A stretch of 64,000 nucleotides of DNA from Rhynchopus sp. YZ270_cl-10 (GCA_964035575.1 OZ037866.1:496001-560000); one strand, 5' to 3'. Positions 19,113-28,884 are shown, numbered from the stretch's first letter. Translations and numbers: made by a program. The notes: generated by a model from the sequence alone, not told the origin.

Positions 19113-19611
19113 AAAAATATCTGAAAAATAAAATAAGGACAACCTGCGTCTTATCCTTCAGTAGGTTTCCAACATTGAGCACGCGATCTTTACCTAGTTG
19201 GTGTAAAGTGAGTGTCGACACCTCAAAAAGAGTGAGTTTGACATCCTGAACGTGCAGGGTAATTTGTCGATACCCTTTTTATATTAGATCTGCCACCTGA
19301 TTTTTGCATGAAATTTGGAGTTTAGTGGAGTTTGGTGGTATTAAAACCACTTTTAACTGGTGCTTTCGGAAGTCAGTCAACGACCTGTCAATATCGACCC
19401 CTCCCGGAGCACCATTAACCCTAAATTTCAGGGAACATCAGAGGTGGGTGTGTGCATGGGAGGCACATTCATCTTTCAAAGTTTTTCATTTTTCCCCCTG
19501 AGTAGTTGTCTAAGCACAACGAGGCTTAGATTCATCTCATAATCTCTTCTATATCACCCACTCTCTTTTTAAATCATTTTTTTTTCTCACCAGGAAAAAG
19601 ATTAGAACTGC

Positions 19612-19795
19612 ACCAATCATGGATACTGCCAGATCTGGCCAGATATGGGGGGGCCAATATCCCAGATCTGGCCTCATTTTCCAGATGGTAAATATGGTTT
19701 CTAGATCTGGCCAGATCTTGCCAGATCTGGGAGAAAAATTGAGATCTGGTATTTCAATTTTTTCTCCCAGATCTAGAAGATCTGTCAGTATCTGT
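19612..19795. repeat. CCAGATCTGG-rich dispersed repeat, copy 2
   Basis: Follows the same order of blocks as 1-115 and extends further right (TTTTTTCTCCCAGATC). Individual 10-bp CCAGATCTGG units are perfect palindromes. Confidence 0.65.
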
Positions 19796-20090
19796 GACTA
19801 TACTCATCTCCTTCCCAAAAGGTTTTGGTTTCAGTTTTTGGCGCAAAAAAAACAAACACAATGTTAACTTCACGTTGTAGCCAAAAATAGAAGCTCTGTT
19901 TTCTTTCAAACATTTCTCTTTGTAAAATACACAACTCCACCAATACAAATCGAGGCCCCAATAAGGGCCGAGAACAAGAATTGGGGGTGAACTTAGACAG
20001 TCTCAGTTTCTTTCTTTTCTTTCTTTTTTCTTCTTCTCTTTTTTTTTTTTTTTTTTGTACCAGATGCTCATTCACTGTTTTATTTGGTGA

Positions 20091-20135
20091 ACTACGCAAG
20101 ACGAGGCTTAGGTTCATCTAACAAAACCCCTTTTT
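20091..20135 (+). repeat. 'GACGAGGCTTAGGTTCATC' hairpin repeat, copy
   Basis: GCAAGACGAGGCTTAGGTTC then ATCTAACAAAACCCC and a T-run. It ends 15 bp before an inverted-repeat element. Confidence 0.6.
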
Positions 20136-20429
20136 TTTTTCCTCTCCTTTCAGGGTTTTTTCTAGGATTTTTTTTTTCTGATCTGGGGGGGGACGCAAAA
20201 AACCCACCCAAAAAATTTTTTTTTTCGCAGGTGCAAGCAGGGTTTCCGCTTATCTTCATGGAATTTTTTTCCAAAACCGTGAAGATATGTCCAAAAAGGG
20301 GTCAAAATTTTTCCGGCTCCGCGCAAAAAAGTCCGTTCATTTCACGTAAATACGTGATAACGTGGATGGTAACGTACATCAAGAACCAAACCAACCCTTT
20401 TTCTCATGTTCCACGGAACCTTCCCTCAA

Positions 20430-20606
20430 TACAAGAAGAAACGGCGGTCATGATATCAGAACTTTTTGACGAAGCCACGGTACGCAACATTTCAAAAAAT
20501 TGTGACCTAAAATTGAACATTTTTACAGCCAAACTATGGTAGAGGGCTGTGGTATTCCGCTCATAAGTTTTGAGCTGCGCCGCAGGCGCACGGTACGCTA
20601 CTTTTT
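20430..20606 (-). repeat. 'GCGTACCGTGCGCCTGCGGC' repeat, inverted copy
   Basis: On the minus strand this matches 31624-31885 over several blocks: GTAGCGTACCGTGCGCCTGC, CATAGTTTGGCTGT, ATGTTCAATT, GAAATGTTGCGTACCGTGGC and CATGACCGCC. Short relatives occur at 13674-13708 (+) and 24636-24662 (-). Confidence 0.7.
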
Positions 20607-20860
20607 TTATTTTTGCCGATCCCTTATTCTCACTCTTTGTTCGGTACGTCAAATGGTGCAAAGATTGAGTGAATTGGGGGCACGGTCTGAAACTTCACCT
20701 CGCTATATCCTCTTCACAATGATGCCAGGAAGGGGATAAGACGCGCTCGACTCCCTGCCCCCCCTTTTTTTTTCTGGTGCAGGTTACGTACGTGGTGTCC
20801 CAAATGGGGGTCTGTGCGGGTGACCCCCAACCACCCCCCATATCCTTTTTTCCCAAGTCA

Positions 20861-20892
20861 AAATTCGTCCCCCCCCGGGGGGGGACGAATTT
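20861..20892. repeat. 32-bp perfect palindrome with C8G8 core
   Basis: AAATTCGT, eight C's, eight G's, ACGAATTT. Perfectly self-complementary. It lies inside the CAGGG...CCCTG element. Confidence 0.9.
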
Positions 20893-21140
20893 CCCCCCAA
20901 AATCTGGGGGGGGACGCCGTCCCCCCCCGCTCCCCCTAGAAAAAACCCTGCCTTTTCTCGAGGGAATTTGCTCTCACGCTACTGCTAATTCTCGTATATG
21001 GGTATTCGTGATGTGGTGCGACAGCAATTATCCCTCTCCCCCTTTTTTTACTTTATTGCTTACAACCTCCCTCGTGGTAACCGTGTGCATGCCAATGAAG
21101 AAGTGCCTCTCTGGGGGTTCGATAACCCCTGCGGAGAACC

Positions 21141-21198
21141 AATGCCTTGCTTTCCGATGAACGGTGAGGGCGTTTTTGCACTTTTCAACTTCTCTTTT
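21141..21198 (+). repeat. 'GATGAACGGTGAGGCGTTT' dispersed repeat, copy
   Basis: TTGCTTTCCGATGAACGGTG, AGGGCGTTTTTGCACTTTTC, AACTTCTCTTTT. Preceded by GGGGTTCGATAACCCCTGCG, a phrase also seen before the copy at 22410 (GGGGAATTAGATACCCCGCG). Confidence 0.7.
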
Positions 21199-21500
21199 AT
21201 TACCTCCTCAAAATCATGGGGGCGTGGGTTGCAGGACACATGGCCTGGGCTGCATCAGCCCCTGCCTTTGTCTCGCACCCTACATACACCGAACAAAAAA
21301 AAACAGAGATAAAAGAAGTGTAAAAGCTTCGTAATCTGTGCGAGGAATTCCTGCCTTGTTTCTTGTTTTTTTAATTTTTTGGCGAACGCTAAAAAAACAA
21401 GACCATCTACCTGTATTTTTTTTCACCCCGTTCGCCGCTTCGATTAACCCTTTTATGAGAATGCTTAGGTGTATCATTTTTTCACCCAACCCCTAAAAAA

Positions 21501-21579
21501 AGTGGAGATTGCACAAAATGTGGCAACACAACCGAGGCAACTACACTACTCCAACAATTTATCAAAAAAAAAAAAAAAA
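21501..21579 (+). repeat. 'GTGGAGATTGCACAAA...CAACAATTTATC-An' SINE-like repeat, copy
   Basis: Identical over about 60 bp to 18602-18664 and also followed by a long A-run. Confidence 0.75.
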
Positions 21580-21907
21580 GATGTTGCTTACTAATGGTAC
21601 AGAGACGTCATAATGTTCAGATTTTTCAGATTTTTTTTATTTGCTTTTCATTCACGTGCCAGTATCTAAAATTTAGTGGATATTCAGCAATGCTGTCTCA
21701 ACCTCGCTTTTTTTCAGATGATTGTGGCTTTAAACATTGTTTTTCTGTAATAAAGAGTGATTTTCTGTCTCCATTCGCGCAGTGCGTTTGTGCTTATATA
21801 ACCTCCCGCTCTCTCTAAATTGCGAGCTACCAAGAAGAAAAAAAAAACCCCCAGATAAAAAAGAGCGCGAATATGTTCTCAATCTTGAAAACAAAAGAAA
21901 ACAAAAA

Positions 21908-21950
21908 ATAGTGGAGCTCATCCTCGGTTACACTAAATACAAGATTTTTT
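21908..21950 (+). repeat. 'GTGGAGCTCATCCTCGGGTG' SINE-like repeat, copy
   Basis: AGTGGAGCTCATCCTCGGTT then ACACTAAATACAAG; a shortened member of the second A-tailed family (best copies 27590 and 39778). Confidence 0.55.
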
Positions 21951-22409
21951 TTGTTTTGTGCAGCCGGGGAAGGGAATGGGGGTTTTTGCGGACAATCTCT
22001 CCCGTCTAAACCCCCACCGCGATACCGTTTTTTTTTTAAATAATTTGGGTACATTTAGTGCACCCTATTATACCTTCTATTCAGTAGAATAGATAGTATA
22101 ATGAAATATTAATTGGGCTGCAATAAACATAAGGAAACGGGGTTTCCTCTCTTTTCATTGTCGAAGTTTTCATTGAATCAATGTACCATCTTTTTTCTCT
22201 TTAAAAGATGTATTCTGGTAGTATATCATGTTACTCTCTCTCTCTCTCTCCCAAAACTATTTTTTTTGTCCGATTTTAAGAATTTCGTTTTGTATTTAAA
22301 TGCCAAGTTTTATTTGGAAATAGAATCGACTGATGTGCATTCCCAGCTTTTGTTTACATTTTTTTTAAACATGAAGTGCTCTCTGGGGAATTAGATACCC
22401 CGCGGAGAA

Positions 22410-22470
22410 CCAGTGCCCCCATGCGTCCGCCGGTGTACGGTGAGGCGTTTGCACTTTCGACTTCTCTTTT
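22410..22470 (+). repeat. 'GATGAACGGTGAGGCGTTT' dispersed repeat, copy
   Basis: CATGCGTCCGCCGGTGTACG, GTGAGGCGTTTGCACTTTCG, ACTTCTCTTTT. Confidence 0.7.
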
Positions 22471-22687
22471 AACCATCGCCATACTTCAGTGGAAAAAAAA
22501 ACCCCCCCTTTTCGGGTCTTCACTGTGAACATAATCTACCTCGGTAGGTGGTTGTCGATACAAAACAAAAAAAGTACAACAGATTGCGGAGCACAAAAAA
22601 GAAAAACCTGAAGTCAGTTTTCTATTTTTTAGCCTTTGCAGAAAAATCCGCATTTTTTTTTCTCTTCTTTTCTCGGTTGTTGTTGTT

Positions 22688-22752
22688 TTTTATACACTTC
22701 CCCAATGCTTTCAAATTTTTATTTGAAAGTGTATGAATTTGTTCTTTTCACG
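22688..22752 (+). repeat. 'TATACACTTCCC...GAAAGTGTATGAATTTG' hairpin repeat, copy 1
   Basis: TTTATACACTTCCCCAATGC, TTTCAAATTTTTATTTGAAA, GTGTATGAATTTGTTCTTTT. The second copy is at 41884-41945. TACACTT...TTTCAAAT pairs with ATTTGAAAGTGTA. Confidence 0.7.
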
Positions 22753-23899
22753 TTTACCTACTATTTAGTAAAGTGAGTGCCTGCTACGCAGAGTTGTTGT
22801 TTTTTTATTTTTTTTTTTCTTCTTTTTTTTTTTTTTTGCACTATCAACTTTACTAGATACCTCCACCCCCCTTTATTATTTTTTTTTTTTGTGCGGTTTT
22901 CTAGTGCTCCGTCATGCTAAGAGAATTGCTCTTGCTGACGGTGCTGTTACATCTCTCTCTCTCTCTCTCTCTCCGCCTCGCATGTGTGTCTCTCTTTTAT
23001 GAAAGATGTGTTGTGCACGAGAGTCACATTCATCTGTGGAATTTTCTTTTAAACATGTCCGTGCCCGTGATGCACATTTTATTATTTTTTTAAATACTTC
23101 CTTTTTTATCCCGTGAGAGAGTTGCACACATTTTTTTTTTTTTGAAACGCAACGTCTATTTTAAAAAAACCCTAAAGAATTTCCAAGAAAGAAAAACCAC
23201 ACCAACTACAGTTAGGCTAGATTCAGACAGGCTCATTGATTTTAATTGCACATTTTTTGTGTTCACGATTTGAAGCTTTCACTGAATGTACCTAGACTGT
23301 ATCACCGGCAGCACTGCAACATGGCTCAGTCCATTAACCGAGTCACATTTTTCTTTTTTCAAAAGACATCATCGATTCCACTTCTGCCCCAACTACATCC
23401 GCACAAAAAAAGCAACAAAAAAGAAAACGGCTGACAGCCCAGAGTCCATGTACTCTGCCACACCTTGGGGGAGGTGTGCGGGCTGTACCCCCCACTCACG
23501 TGTTTTTTCCCTCCACTACACTTCATCTTTTACCACAAGGGCGGTCTCAAAAGCCGTAACCTACAAACAACCCCCCCTTGCGACAGGAAAGCAGTACCGC
23601 AGTGTTTGACACTTCGAGAGAAGCTTTGCCTGGTAAGGGGTTTTTCATATAAAAAAAAGTTGCTCTCAAGGGTTCAGGACAACTGACGTCTATCCTTGAG
23701 TAGTACAAAAAAAGGCTTTGGCCAACATTGAGTACAGACCCTAGGTTCCCCAAGCAGGTCCTTAGGCGATTGTCGATACAACACAAACTGAACGGTAGCA
23801 AGCGGAGCAGATCCCTGGATCTGCACATTGCAGCCACGCTTTCAATACACAAATCAAGAGACTCGCAACCGGAGTCCAAAGTCAGTTCATGGGGATATA

Positions 23900-23945
23900 T
23901 AGTGGAGCTCATCCTCAGGTGTCTACACCAATACAAAAAAATCCA
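23900..23945 (+). repeat. 'GTGGAGCTCATCCTCGGGTG' SINE-like repeat, copy
   Basis: TAGTGGAGCTCATCCTCAGG, TGTCTACACCAATACAAAAA. Confidence 0.65.
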
Positions 23946-23979
<34 letters not shown>

Positions 23980-24888
23980 AAAAAAAAAAAAAAACTTTGG
24001 CTACAGAGGGGGAAACCGAACGTTATCAATAGTGAAAAAAAAGCTCCTTTCCCTTTCCCTTCCCTCCCTCCCCCTTCCCACGCTGACTTCGATTTCGTCG
24101 TGTTTTTACATTTCATTTATTACTTCAAATAGTCCCCTCCACGTATCCCCTAGACTACGTTTTCCCCCTCTTTTTTTTTTCTTTCAAGATGTGTGTGGAC
24201 GAGAGGCACCTTCACCAAGTGTGCATTTTTTGTTTCTATTTTTTTCTCTTTTTTGGCTTACTGGGGAGAACCAATTGAAGTATCCGGTGTAAATAAAGTA
24301 TACGGGGGTACCTAATTCTGACCAAGCTAATACCCTGGTCACCACCGCCCTTCCTTCCCTTTCTTTGATGAGAATTTTAAACAAATCTTTTTTTTTTTTT
24401 GTTTGTTTGTTTTTTGTGCAATTATCTTCAATATTGCTCTCTCTCTCTCTCTTCTGCAAAAACTCTCCCTATCCAAAAAGAAATCCTTAAATGAATCTGC
24501 GATTTTCTTTTCTTTGCGAAGTTCCTTTTTTTTTTTTTTCTTTTTTTCTCTTTTTGAGATAAAATCAGGCTCTCCGCTAGGATTTCCGATTTTGAAAATA
24601 TTCTGTTGATGGTCCACGTTGGTGGGGTACATGCTTGCGCCGCAGGCGCACGGTACGCAACTTTTTTTTTTACCAACGCCCGATTTTGACTTTTTTGGGA
24701 CGTTTGAGCACTCACCTCTCCATATCTTCTTCTCCTGAGCTTTTTTGACAGGTAGAACGGGTCTGAACCACTCAACAGAACTTTTTTTTTTTTTCTTTTT
24801 TTCCCCATTTTCAAAAAGTTCTGTTGACAATCAACAGAACTTTAGTACCTAGCGGAGTGCCTGGATAAAATAATCTGAGGTTCTTTTA

Positions 24889-24950
24889 AGGATCCTGTGA
24901 AGAAAAACCATGACTGCAGTGCTATCTGGTGATAGTAGTCTAGAATCAAA
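24889..24950 (+). repeat. 'GTGAAGAAAAACC...GTGATAGTAGTCT' repeat, copy
   Basis: AAGGATCCTGTGAAGAAAAA, CCATGACTGCAGTGCTATCT, GGTGATAGTAGTCTAGAATC. CTATC and GATAG form a small stem. Other copies: 43488-43547, 45236-45300, 45716-45780. The copy at 26808-27235 is split by an element. Confidence 0.7.
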
Positions 24951-25063
24951 CAACGCCTTTTCTTTGAGGCATCTCAGGATGTATCAAATAAAATTGATAG
25001 CATGTGTCTGTACGATTTGTCTACCTCAAGTAGCCTAAAGAAGCTAGCAGGCAAAAAACTTAC

Positions 25064-25119
25064 GGTGGAGCTTGCAAATGTGGCTACTACACTATTCCAA
25101 CAATTTTATTCAAAAAAGA
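25064..25119 (+). repeat. 'ACTACACTATTCCAACAATT' SINE-like repeat, copy
   Basis: GGTGGAGCTTGCAAATGTGG, CTACTACACTATTCCAACAA, TTTTATTCAAAAAAG. Confidence 0.65.
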
Positions 25120-25186
25120 ATAAATTCATACCAGAGAACAGAGAGTCTTCTGTGAACAAGGGAAAAAAAAGGGGAACGGTCTTCAA

Positions 25187-26193
25187 CAGGCCTGGGCCTA
25201 AAGTGGGTGCCCGGGGCCCGATTTTGATTTTATTTTATTTTTTCTAAGGATTTTACACGGGGGAAAAATTATTTTTTCTAAGGATTTTATACGGGGAAAT
25301 TTTATTTTTCTAAGGGTTTTTCTTAGGGGAAAAAGTCTGAGGGGTCGGGCCGGGCCCCGTGTGGCTGAGAATAACTCGCACTCTGCCCGGGGAGTGCGGT
25401 ACCAAGCCATAATGAACAAAAAAAGTCTCACCCCGCTTCCTTCGGTCTCGTCCCTTTCACCTCCCGCATAACAGAATAAATAATAATACAGTATGGTGCG
25501 TGTGACTGCAAACGTCGAGGGAACCTTGCTTCTTGCAGTGCTGCAAGTGCTCGCCACCACGGTGGTAGCAAAGTGCATTGCGTTGGCGCACTTGGGCAGG
25601 CCCTGACGGCACTGAGGAACGAAAAAGAAAAATAATTCCGCGGCGCCCAGGGCTGCACCTTATAAAAAAAATTGCCTGCGGCGCCATTTTCCCTTTTTTG
25701 CTCTGCAAAAAAGGATTCGCTGAGTGGCTTTGTGGTGTAAAGCTGCATTTTTTATACTGTACCCTAATTTTTTTCGCCTGCGGCGCCGTTTTATATTCAT
25801 CCCGAACATTCGGGGTGCACGTAGCGCGTAGCGCGCCCGGGTTTAGGACCCCTTCTTGAATTTCGAGGGGGCGGTTCACATTACAGTGGGTCCAGAATCA
25901 TAGTTCAATTTAACCCCGCTAAGCGACTCGCTGGTGGTAATGACCAAAACGTGTATCAGCCAAGAATTTGCCCATTTTTTTCAAAATGACCCCGTGACAG
26001 TGAGGGTAAAAACTCGGAAAACCCGAAAAAGGCCAAAAAAACCCCCCGAAAAGGGAAAAACGAGAACATATTTCGGCAGGGGAGCAGCGTGTTCTCAGAA
26101 AAATCCAAAAACTGCCTGTAAAAATCCTTAGAAAAAACCCGGGTGCCCGATCCAAAAAAATGGAAAAAACCCCAGGGTGCCCGCCCACCCCTG
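25187..26193. mobile_element. hAT-like non-autonomous transposon, 8-bp target duplication GTCTTCAA
   Basis: Perfect 8-bp copies of GTCTTCAA flank the element (25179-25186 and 26194-26201). The left end CAGGCCTGGG and right end CCACCCCTG fit degenerate hAT-type CAG...CTG inverted ends. Sub-terminal GGGTGCCCGGG and GGGTGCCCGCCC, and TTTTCTAAGGATTTTACAC and GTAAAAATCCTTAGAAAA, are inverted between the two sides. No transposase frame is seen. The interior includes the block at 25663-25795, which is shared with 63610-63760. Confidence 0.85.
25663..25795 (+). repeat. 'GCCTGCGGCGCCATTTT' repeat, copy 1
   Basis: TTGCCTGCGGCGCCATTTTC, CTTTTTTGCTCTGCAAAAAA, GGATTCGCTGAGTGGCTTTG, then TACTGTACCCTAATTTTTTT and CGCCTGCGGCGCCGTTTT. 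The order matches 63610-63760. Confidence 0.75.
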
Positions 26194-26317
26194 GTCTTCA
26201 AAAGATATGTGTTACACAGTGATGTACCTATTTGTCTTTGTATTTAGGCGACTGAACACCAGGTTTAGGTTCATATTTACCAACCCCCTTTTTTCTCTCC
26301 TCTTCTTTTATAAGTTT

Positions 26318-26362
26318 TAAGGTGACTAAGCACGAGAGGCTTAGGATCATCTTATAAACTTT
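26318..26362 (+). repeat. 'GGTGACTAAGCACGAGAGGC' hairpin repeat, best copy
   Basis: AAGGTGACTAAGCACGAGAG, GCTTAGGATCATCTTATAAA. CTAAGC and GCTTAG form a 6-bp stem around the loop ACGAGAG, followed by T-rich DNA. Other copies: 3784, 16284, 20091, 26246, 28067, 32346, 41323, 63326. Confidence 0.7.
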
Positions 26363-26449
26363 TCTTTATATCTTAATCTTCTCTCCTTTCGTTTCCCCTC
26401 TCGCTTCTTCACTATAGCCTATTATAGCCTATACCCATTTTTTTGGTGC

Positions 26450-26502
26450 CTGCGTCCGATGAACGGGGAGACGTTTGCACTTTTCATTTTCTCTTTTTTT
26501 TT
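26450..26502 (+). repeat. 'GATGAACGGTGAGGCGTTT' dispersed repeat, copy
   Basis: GTGCCTGCGTCCGATGAACG, GGGAGACGTTTGCACTTTTC, ATTTTCTCTTTT. Confidence 0.65.
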
Positions 26503-26854
26503 TTAGCCGCTGGTGGACAAAACCCCATCTTTCGATTTGAAATAATACCTTCTCTTGGTGTCTTAATTTAATGAACATTCTTTTTTAAGATGTGCATGCA
26601 CTAAAGAAAGATGGGAACATTTTTATTGATCCCTCCTCCTATGCATATCAATTTATTGATATGCATCTGTTGAACGACTAGATGTGTATATGCATGTAGG
26701 GCATATTTCATCGTTCAACTTTTCCTTCCCCCCACACACTCTCCTCCATTTAACACCGGGGGATGTTACTTTCGTTATTTTTTCTTCTCTTTTTCTTCAC
26801 ACCTCGTAAGGTTCCTGTGAAGAAGAAAAAAAAAATGTGGCTGCTTGTGATAGT

Positions 26855-27214
26855 ACCACCCGATTTTTACTCCGCGTATAGGCGCGTAAAGGCTGGGGAA
26901 AATGGGTGGGGTTTGGCCTATACGGGCCGATACGGGCCTATACGGGCCTATACGGGCCTATACGGGCCTATACGGGCCTATACGGGCCTATACGGGCCTA
27001 TACGGGCCTATACGGGCCTATACGGGCCTATACGGGCCTATACGGGCCTATACGGGCCTATACGGGCCTATACGGGCCTATACGGGCCTATACGGGCCTA
27101 TACGGGCCTATACGGGCCTATACGGGCCTATACGGGCCTATACGGGCCTTTTCGGGCCTCTACGGGCCTATACGGGCCTATACGGGCCTATACGCGGGGT
27201 AACAATCAGGTGGT
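26855..27214. mobile_element. 360-bp inverted-repeat element carrying a 10-bp minisatellite
   Basis: The left end ACCACCCGATTTTTACTCCG and the complement of the right end ACCACCTGATTGTTACCCCG agree at about 17 of 20 positions, and the match continues through CGTATA. The element splits a GTGATAGTAGTCT dispersed repeat. Removing it and one AGT (26852-26854 or 27215-27217) restores GATAGTAGTCT exactly, which gives a 3-bp target duplication. The whole interior is the TACGGGCCTA minisatellite. No protein is encoded; the repeated frames are artefacts. Confidence 0.8.
26925..27195. repeat. 10-bp minisatellite TACGGGCCTA, about 27 units
   Basis: Perfect 10-bp periodicity from 26931, with variants near each end (TACGGGCCGA; TACGGGCCTT, TTCGGGCCTC at 27141-27160). 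Because 10 is not a multiple of 3, all three frames read the same 10-residue peptide pattern. Confidence 0.95.
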
Positions 27215-27235
27215 AGTAGTCTAAAAATTAAAAAA

Positions 27236-28617
27236 AAATTTTCTTCTTTTCATGCCTCTTCATTAAGACTGTTGTTTCGGGAACGTTAACCATGTTTTAC
27301 CAGAAGTCGTTCTGTTGGGGGGGAGGGATGTGGGTCACAGACAGGTTTTGCTCGCAGTATCTACACACCCACCCCCCCCCAGCTTAGTCACAGAGGCACA
27401 TTGTACAGACAACTGTTAGTTCTACCTATTCATTTGAAGATTGTCACATTGTTTTAATGGTTACAACGCCAAAAAAAAAAGACATAATTTAGTGTCAGAA
27501 CCGGGAAAAGTACTGAAAATTCGGCTGTATGTAAGAATTTCCGGTTCCCCCTGGAGCACCAAGCAAAAAATAGCAAAAGAAACTTCTTATAGTGGAGTTC
27601 ATCCTCGGGTGTCTACACTAATACAACCAAGTTTTCAAACTTCATAAAAACTCATTCAATCTCCCTGGTAGTAGAAGTACGGGGTATTGAAAGAGGTTTC
27701 CTGTCTTAGGACTTCGTTTTTATTGCGCGGTTTTTAAGGCGCGGTTGGAGGGAAGTTGCGTATCCATAAAAGAGTTTCGTTAGCGTTGTGGCTTTGTTCA
27801 CCAAAGCGAAGATGTCAGTGGTAATGCTTGGGCAGTCGCCTGATAATATAAAATTCTTTTTTAAAAATTGTGTTTCCTCTGGAAGCAATCCCCATTTTTT
27901 TTATTTTCCAGCTTTGGTTGAGTTGCACATTGCGTGTGTTTGGGACAACAAAATGCTGGATTGATTGATTGATTGCGTCATATTGTGTGCTGAACACCTG
28001 CAATGAACACAGCTTTGCACAGCCAGGTCCGCACACTATTCCTTGATATTTTTTTTTTTTGTATTTAGGTGACCAAAACAAAAGAGCCCTCTAGCTCATC
28101 TTATCAACATTTTTTTTCTTTCCTTGAAAAGTTTGAAAACAGAAAACAACAAAAAGGAAAAAGGAAAAAAAAAAAATGTCTGTGCACCCAATATGAGGTA
28201 CAGTCTTCTTTATTTCTTTCAAAATGTACAATTATATTTGAATAAAACGAAAAACAGAAAATCCCCCAAAAAGTATTTTTTTTTGTCCCTCTTCTAAAAT
28301 ACTACCCCACAAACGTTCTGTTTTTTTTTTATTATTTTATATTACTCTGATAAAGTATACGTGGAAAATTTGGTAGTACACGAAAAATAAGGAAACACTT
28401 TATTTTACGCCCAGGCCAGCCGTAAAATAATGTAATACCCGTAAAACCTGTACAAAAATCCTGAGCGTAAAATAATATTACTTTATTTTACGCCCACGAC
28501 CATTTTGGCTTTTTCGCCTGTAAAAATTTTTTTTTTCCCCGCAAAGACATTTTTCAGCCCCAAAAAAAAAAATTTTTTTTGGGCTCAGATGGGTCCAAAT
28601 AGTGTGTCCGGCCTCGG
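27236..28617. other. Spacer, no gene seen
   Basis: Holds one SINE-like copy (27590), one hairpin-repeat copy (28067-28110) and a TTTATTTTACGCCCA phrase repeated at about 28400 and 28481. Confidence 0.5.
27590..27639 (+). repeat. 'GTGGAGTTCATCCTCGGGTG' SINE-like repeat, best copy
   Basis: TAGTGGAGTTCATCCTCGGG, TGTCTACACTAATACAACCA, AGTTTTCAAA. Followed by AACTTCATAAAAACTCATTC, a phrase that also follows the other SINE-like family at about 37239. Confidence 0.7.
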
Positions 28618-28884
28618 TTGGAGAAAGTCGATCGTGGGCATTCAGACCCTGACAGGCTGTACTCAATTCCAAAATACCAAGCTGATCACCTCAAACTGCC
28701 CAACGCAGCTACATACACGGGGCACTGCTATCGCCGTAGTGCTGCGCAATACCTCGTTGACAGCGGACTCTCAACAGAGGGGATGAAACGGAACTTCGGC
28801 TGGAAAAGTGAATCCATGGTGAACCGCTGCGGAATACGGCGCGTTCGACCCGTGCCCAACGCGAAGTCTCCTCTCTTTTTGTGA
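28618..28884 (+). pseudogene. C-terminal fragment of a Crypton-like tyrosine recombinase
   Basis: About 88 codons without an ATG start. The segment TYTGHCYRRSAAQYLVDSGL then KRNFGWKSESMVNRC matches the catalytic end of metazoan Crypton-type / 'phage integrase' recombinases, where a G-H-x-x-R-R-x-x-A box is followed by K-R-x-x-G-W-K-S. The H-x-x-R pair is present. The final nucleophile Tyr position, expected a few residues after G-W-K-S, reads Cys or is missing. The N-terminal catalytic Arg region is absent, so this is a truncated relic. It is not closely related to the YR retrotransposons at 48-58 kb, which read HSIRRGSIQ or HSLRRGAIQ. Confidence 0.6.

Larger units (their letters stand above)
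17937..19611. other. Spacer made of short dispersed repeats
   Basis: Holds TTCACGAGAGGGCTTTGTAT (about 18175), CGATGAACGGTGAGGCGTTT (18435 and 19057), one SINE-like copy (18602) and a TGTCAATATCGACCCCTCCC phrase (about 19388). The last is related to blocks near 3170 and, inverted, 40940. No gene is seen. Confidence 0.5.
20151..20950. mobile_element. Inverted-repeat element with CAGGG...CCCTG ends
   Basis: The left end CAGGGTTTTTTCTAGG (20151-20166) and right end CCTAGAAAAAACCCTG (20935-20950) are exact 16-bp complements. The CAGGG terminus resembles hAT elements, but the flanks (CTCTCCTTT versus CCTTTTCTC) are similar rather than identical, so no clean target duplication can be claimed. The interior holds a GCGCCGCAGGCGCACGGTAC block and a 32-bp G/C palindrome. 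No transposase is seen. Confidence 0.6.
20951..24888. other. Spacer made of short dispersed repeats and homopolymer tracts
   Basis: No gene is supported in these 3.9 kb. Recognisable pieces are listed separately; between them are T-runs, A-runs, CT-runs (22228, 22952, 24439) and a hairpin of CAACAGAACTTTTT with its complement at about 24773-24842. Phrases such as GGCGATTGTCGATACAACA (23765-23783) recur elsewhere. Confidence 0.5.
26202..26807. other. Spacer made of short dispersed repeats
   Basis: Two hairpin-repeat copies (26246-26290, 26318-26362), one GATGAACGG-type copy (26450-26502) and a diverged TTGATCCCTC repeat (26602-26665). No gene. Confidence 0.5.

Noticed and set aside
20777..21160. 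127-codon Pro/Gly-rich frame
   Set aside because: It runs through the C8G8 palindrome and C-rich repeats of a transposable element.
26931..27195. CRISPR-like array
   Set aside because: Units are contiguous 10-mers without spacers; the genome context is eukaryotic.
26763..27224. Repeat protein with YGPIRAYTGL units
   Set aside because: The 10-bp repeat gives the same peptide in all three frames and lies inside an inverted-repeat element with a target duplication.
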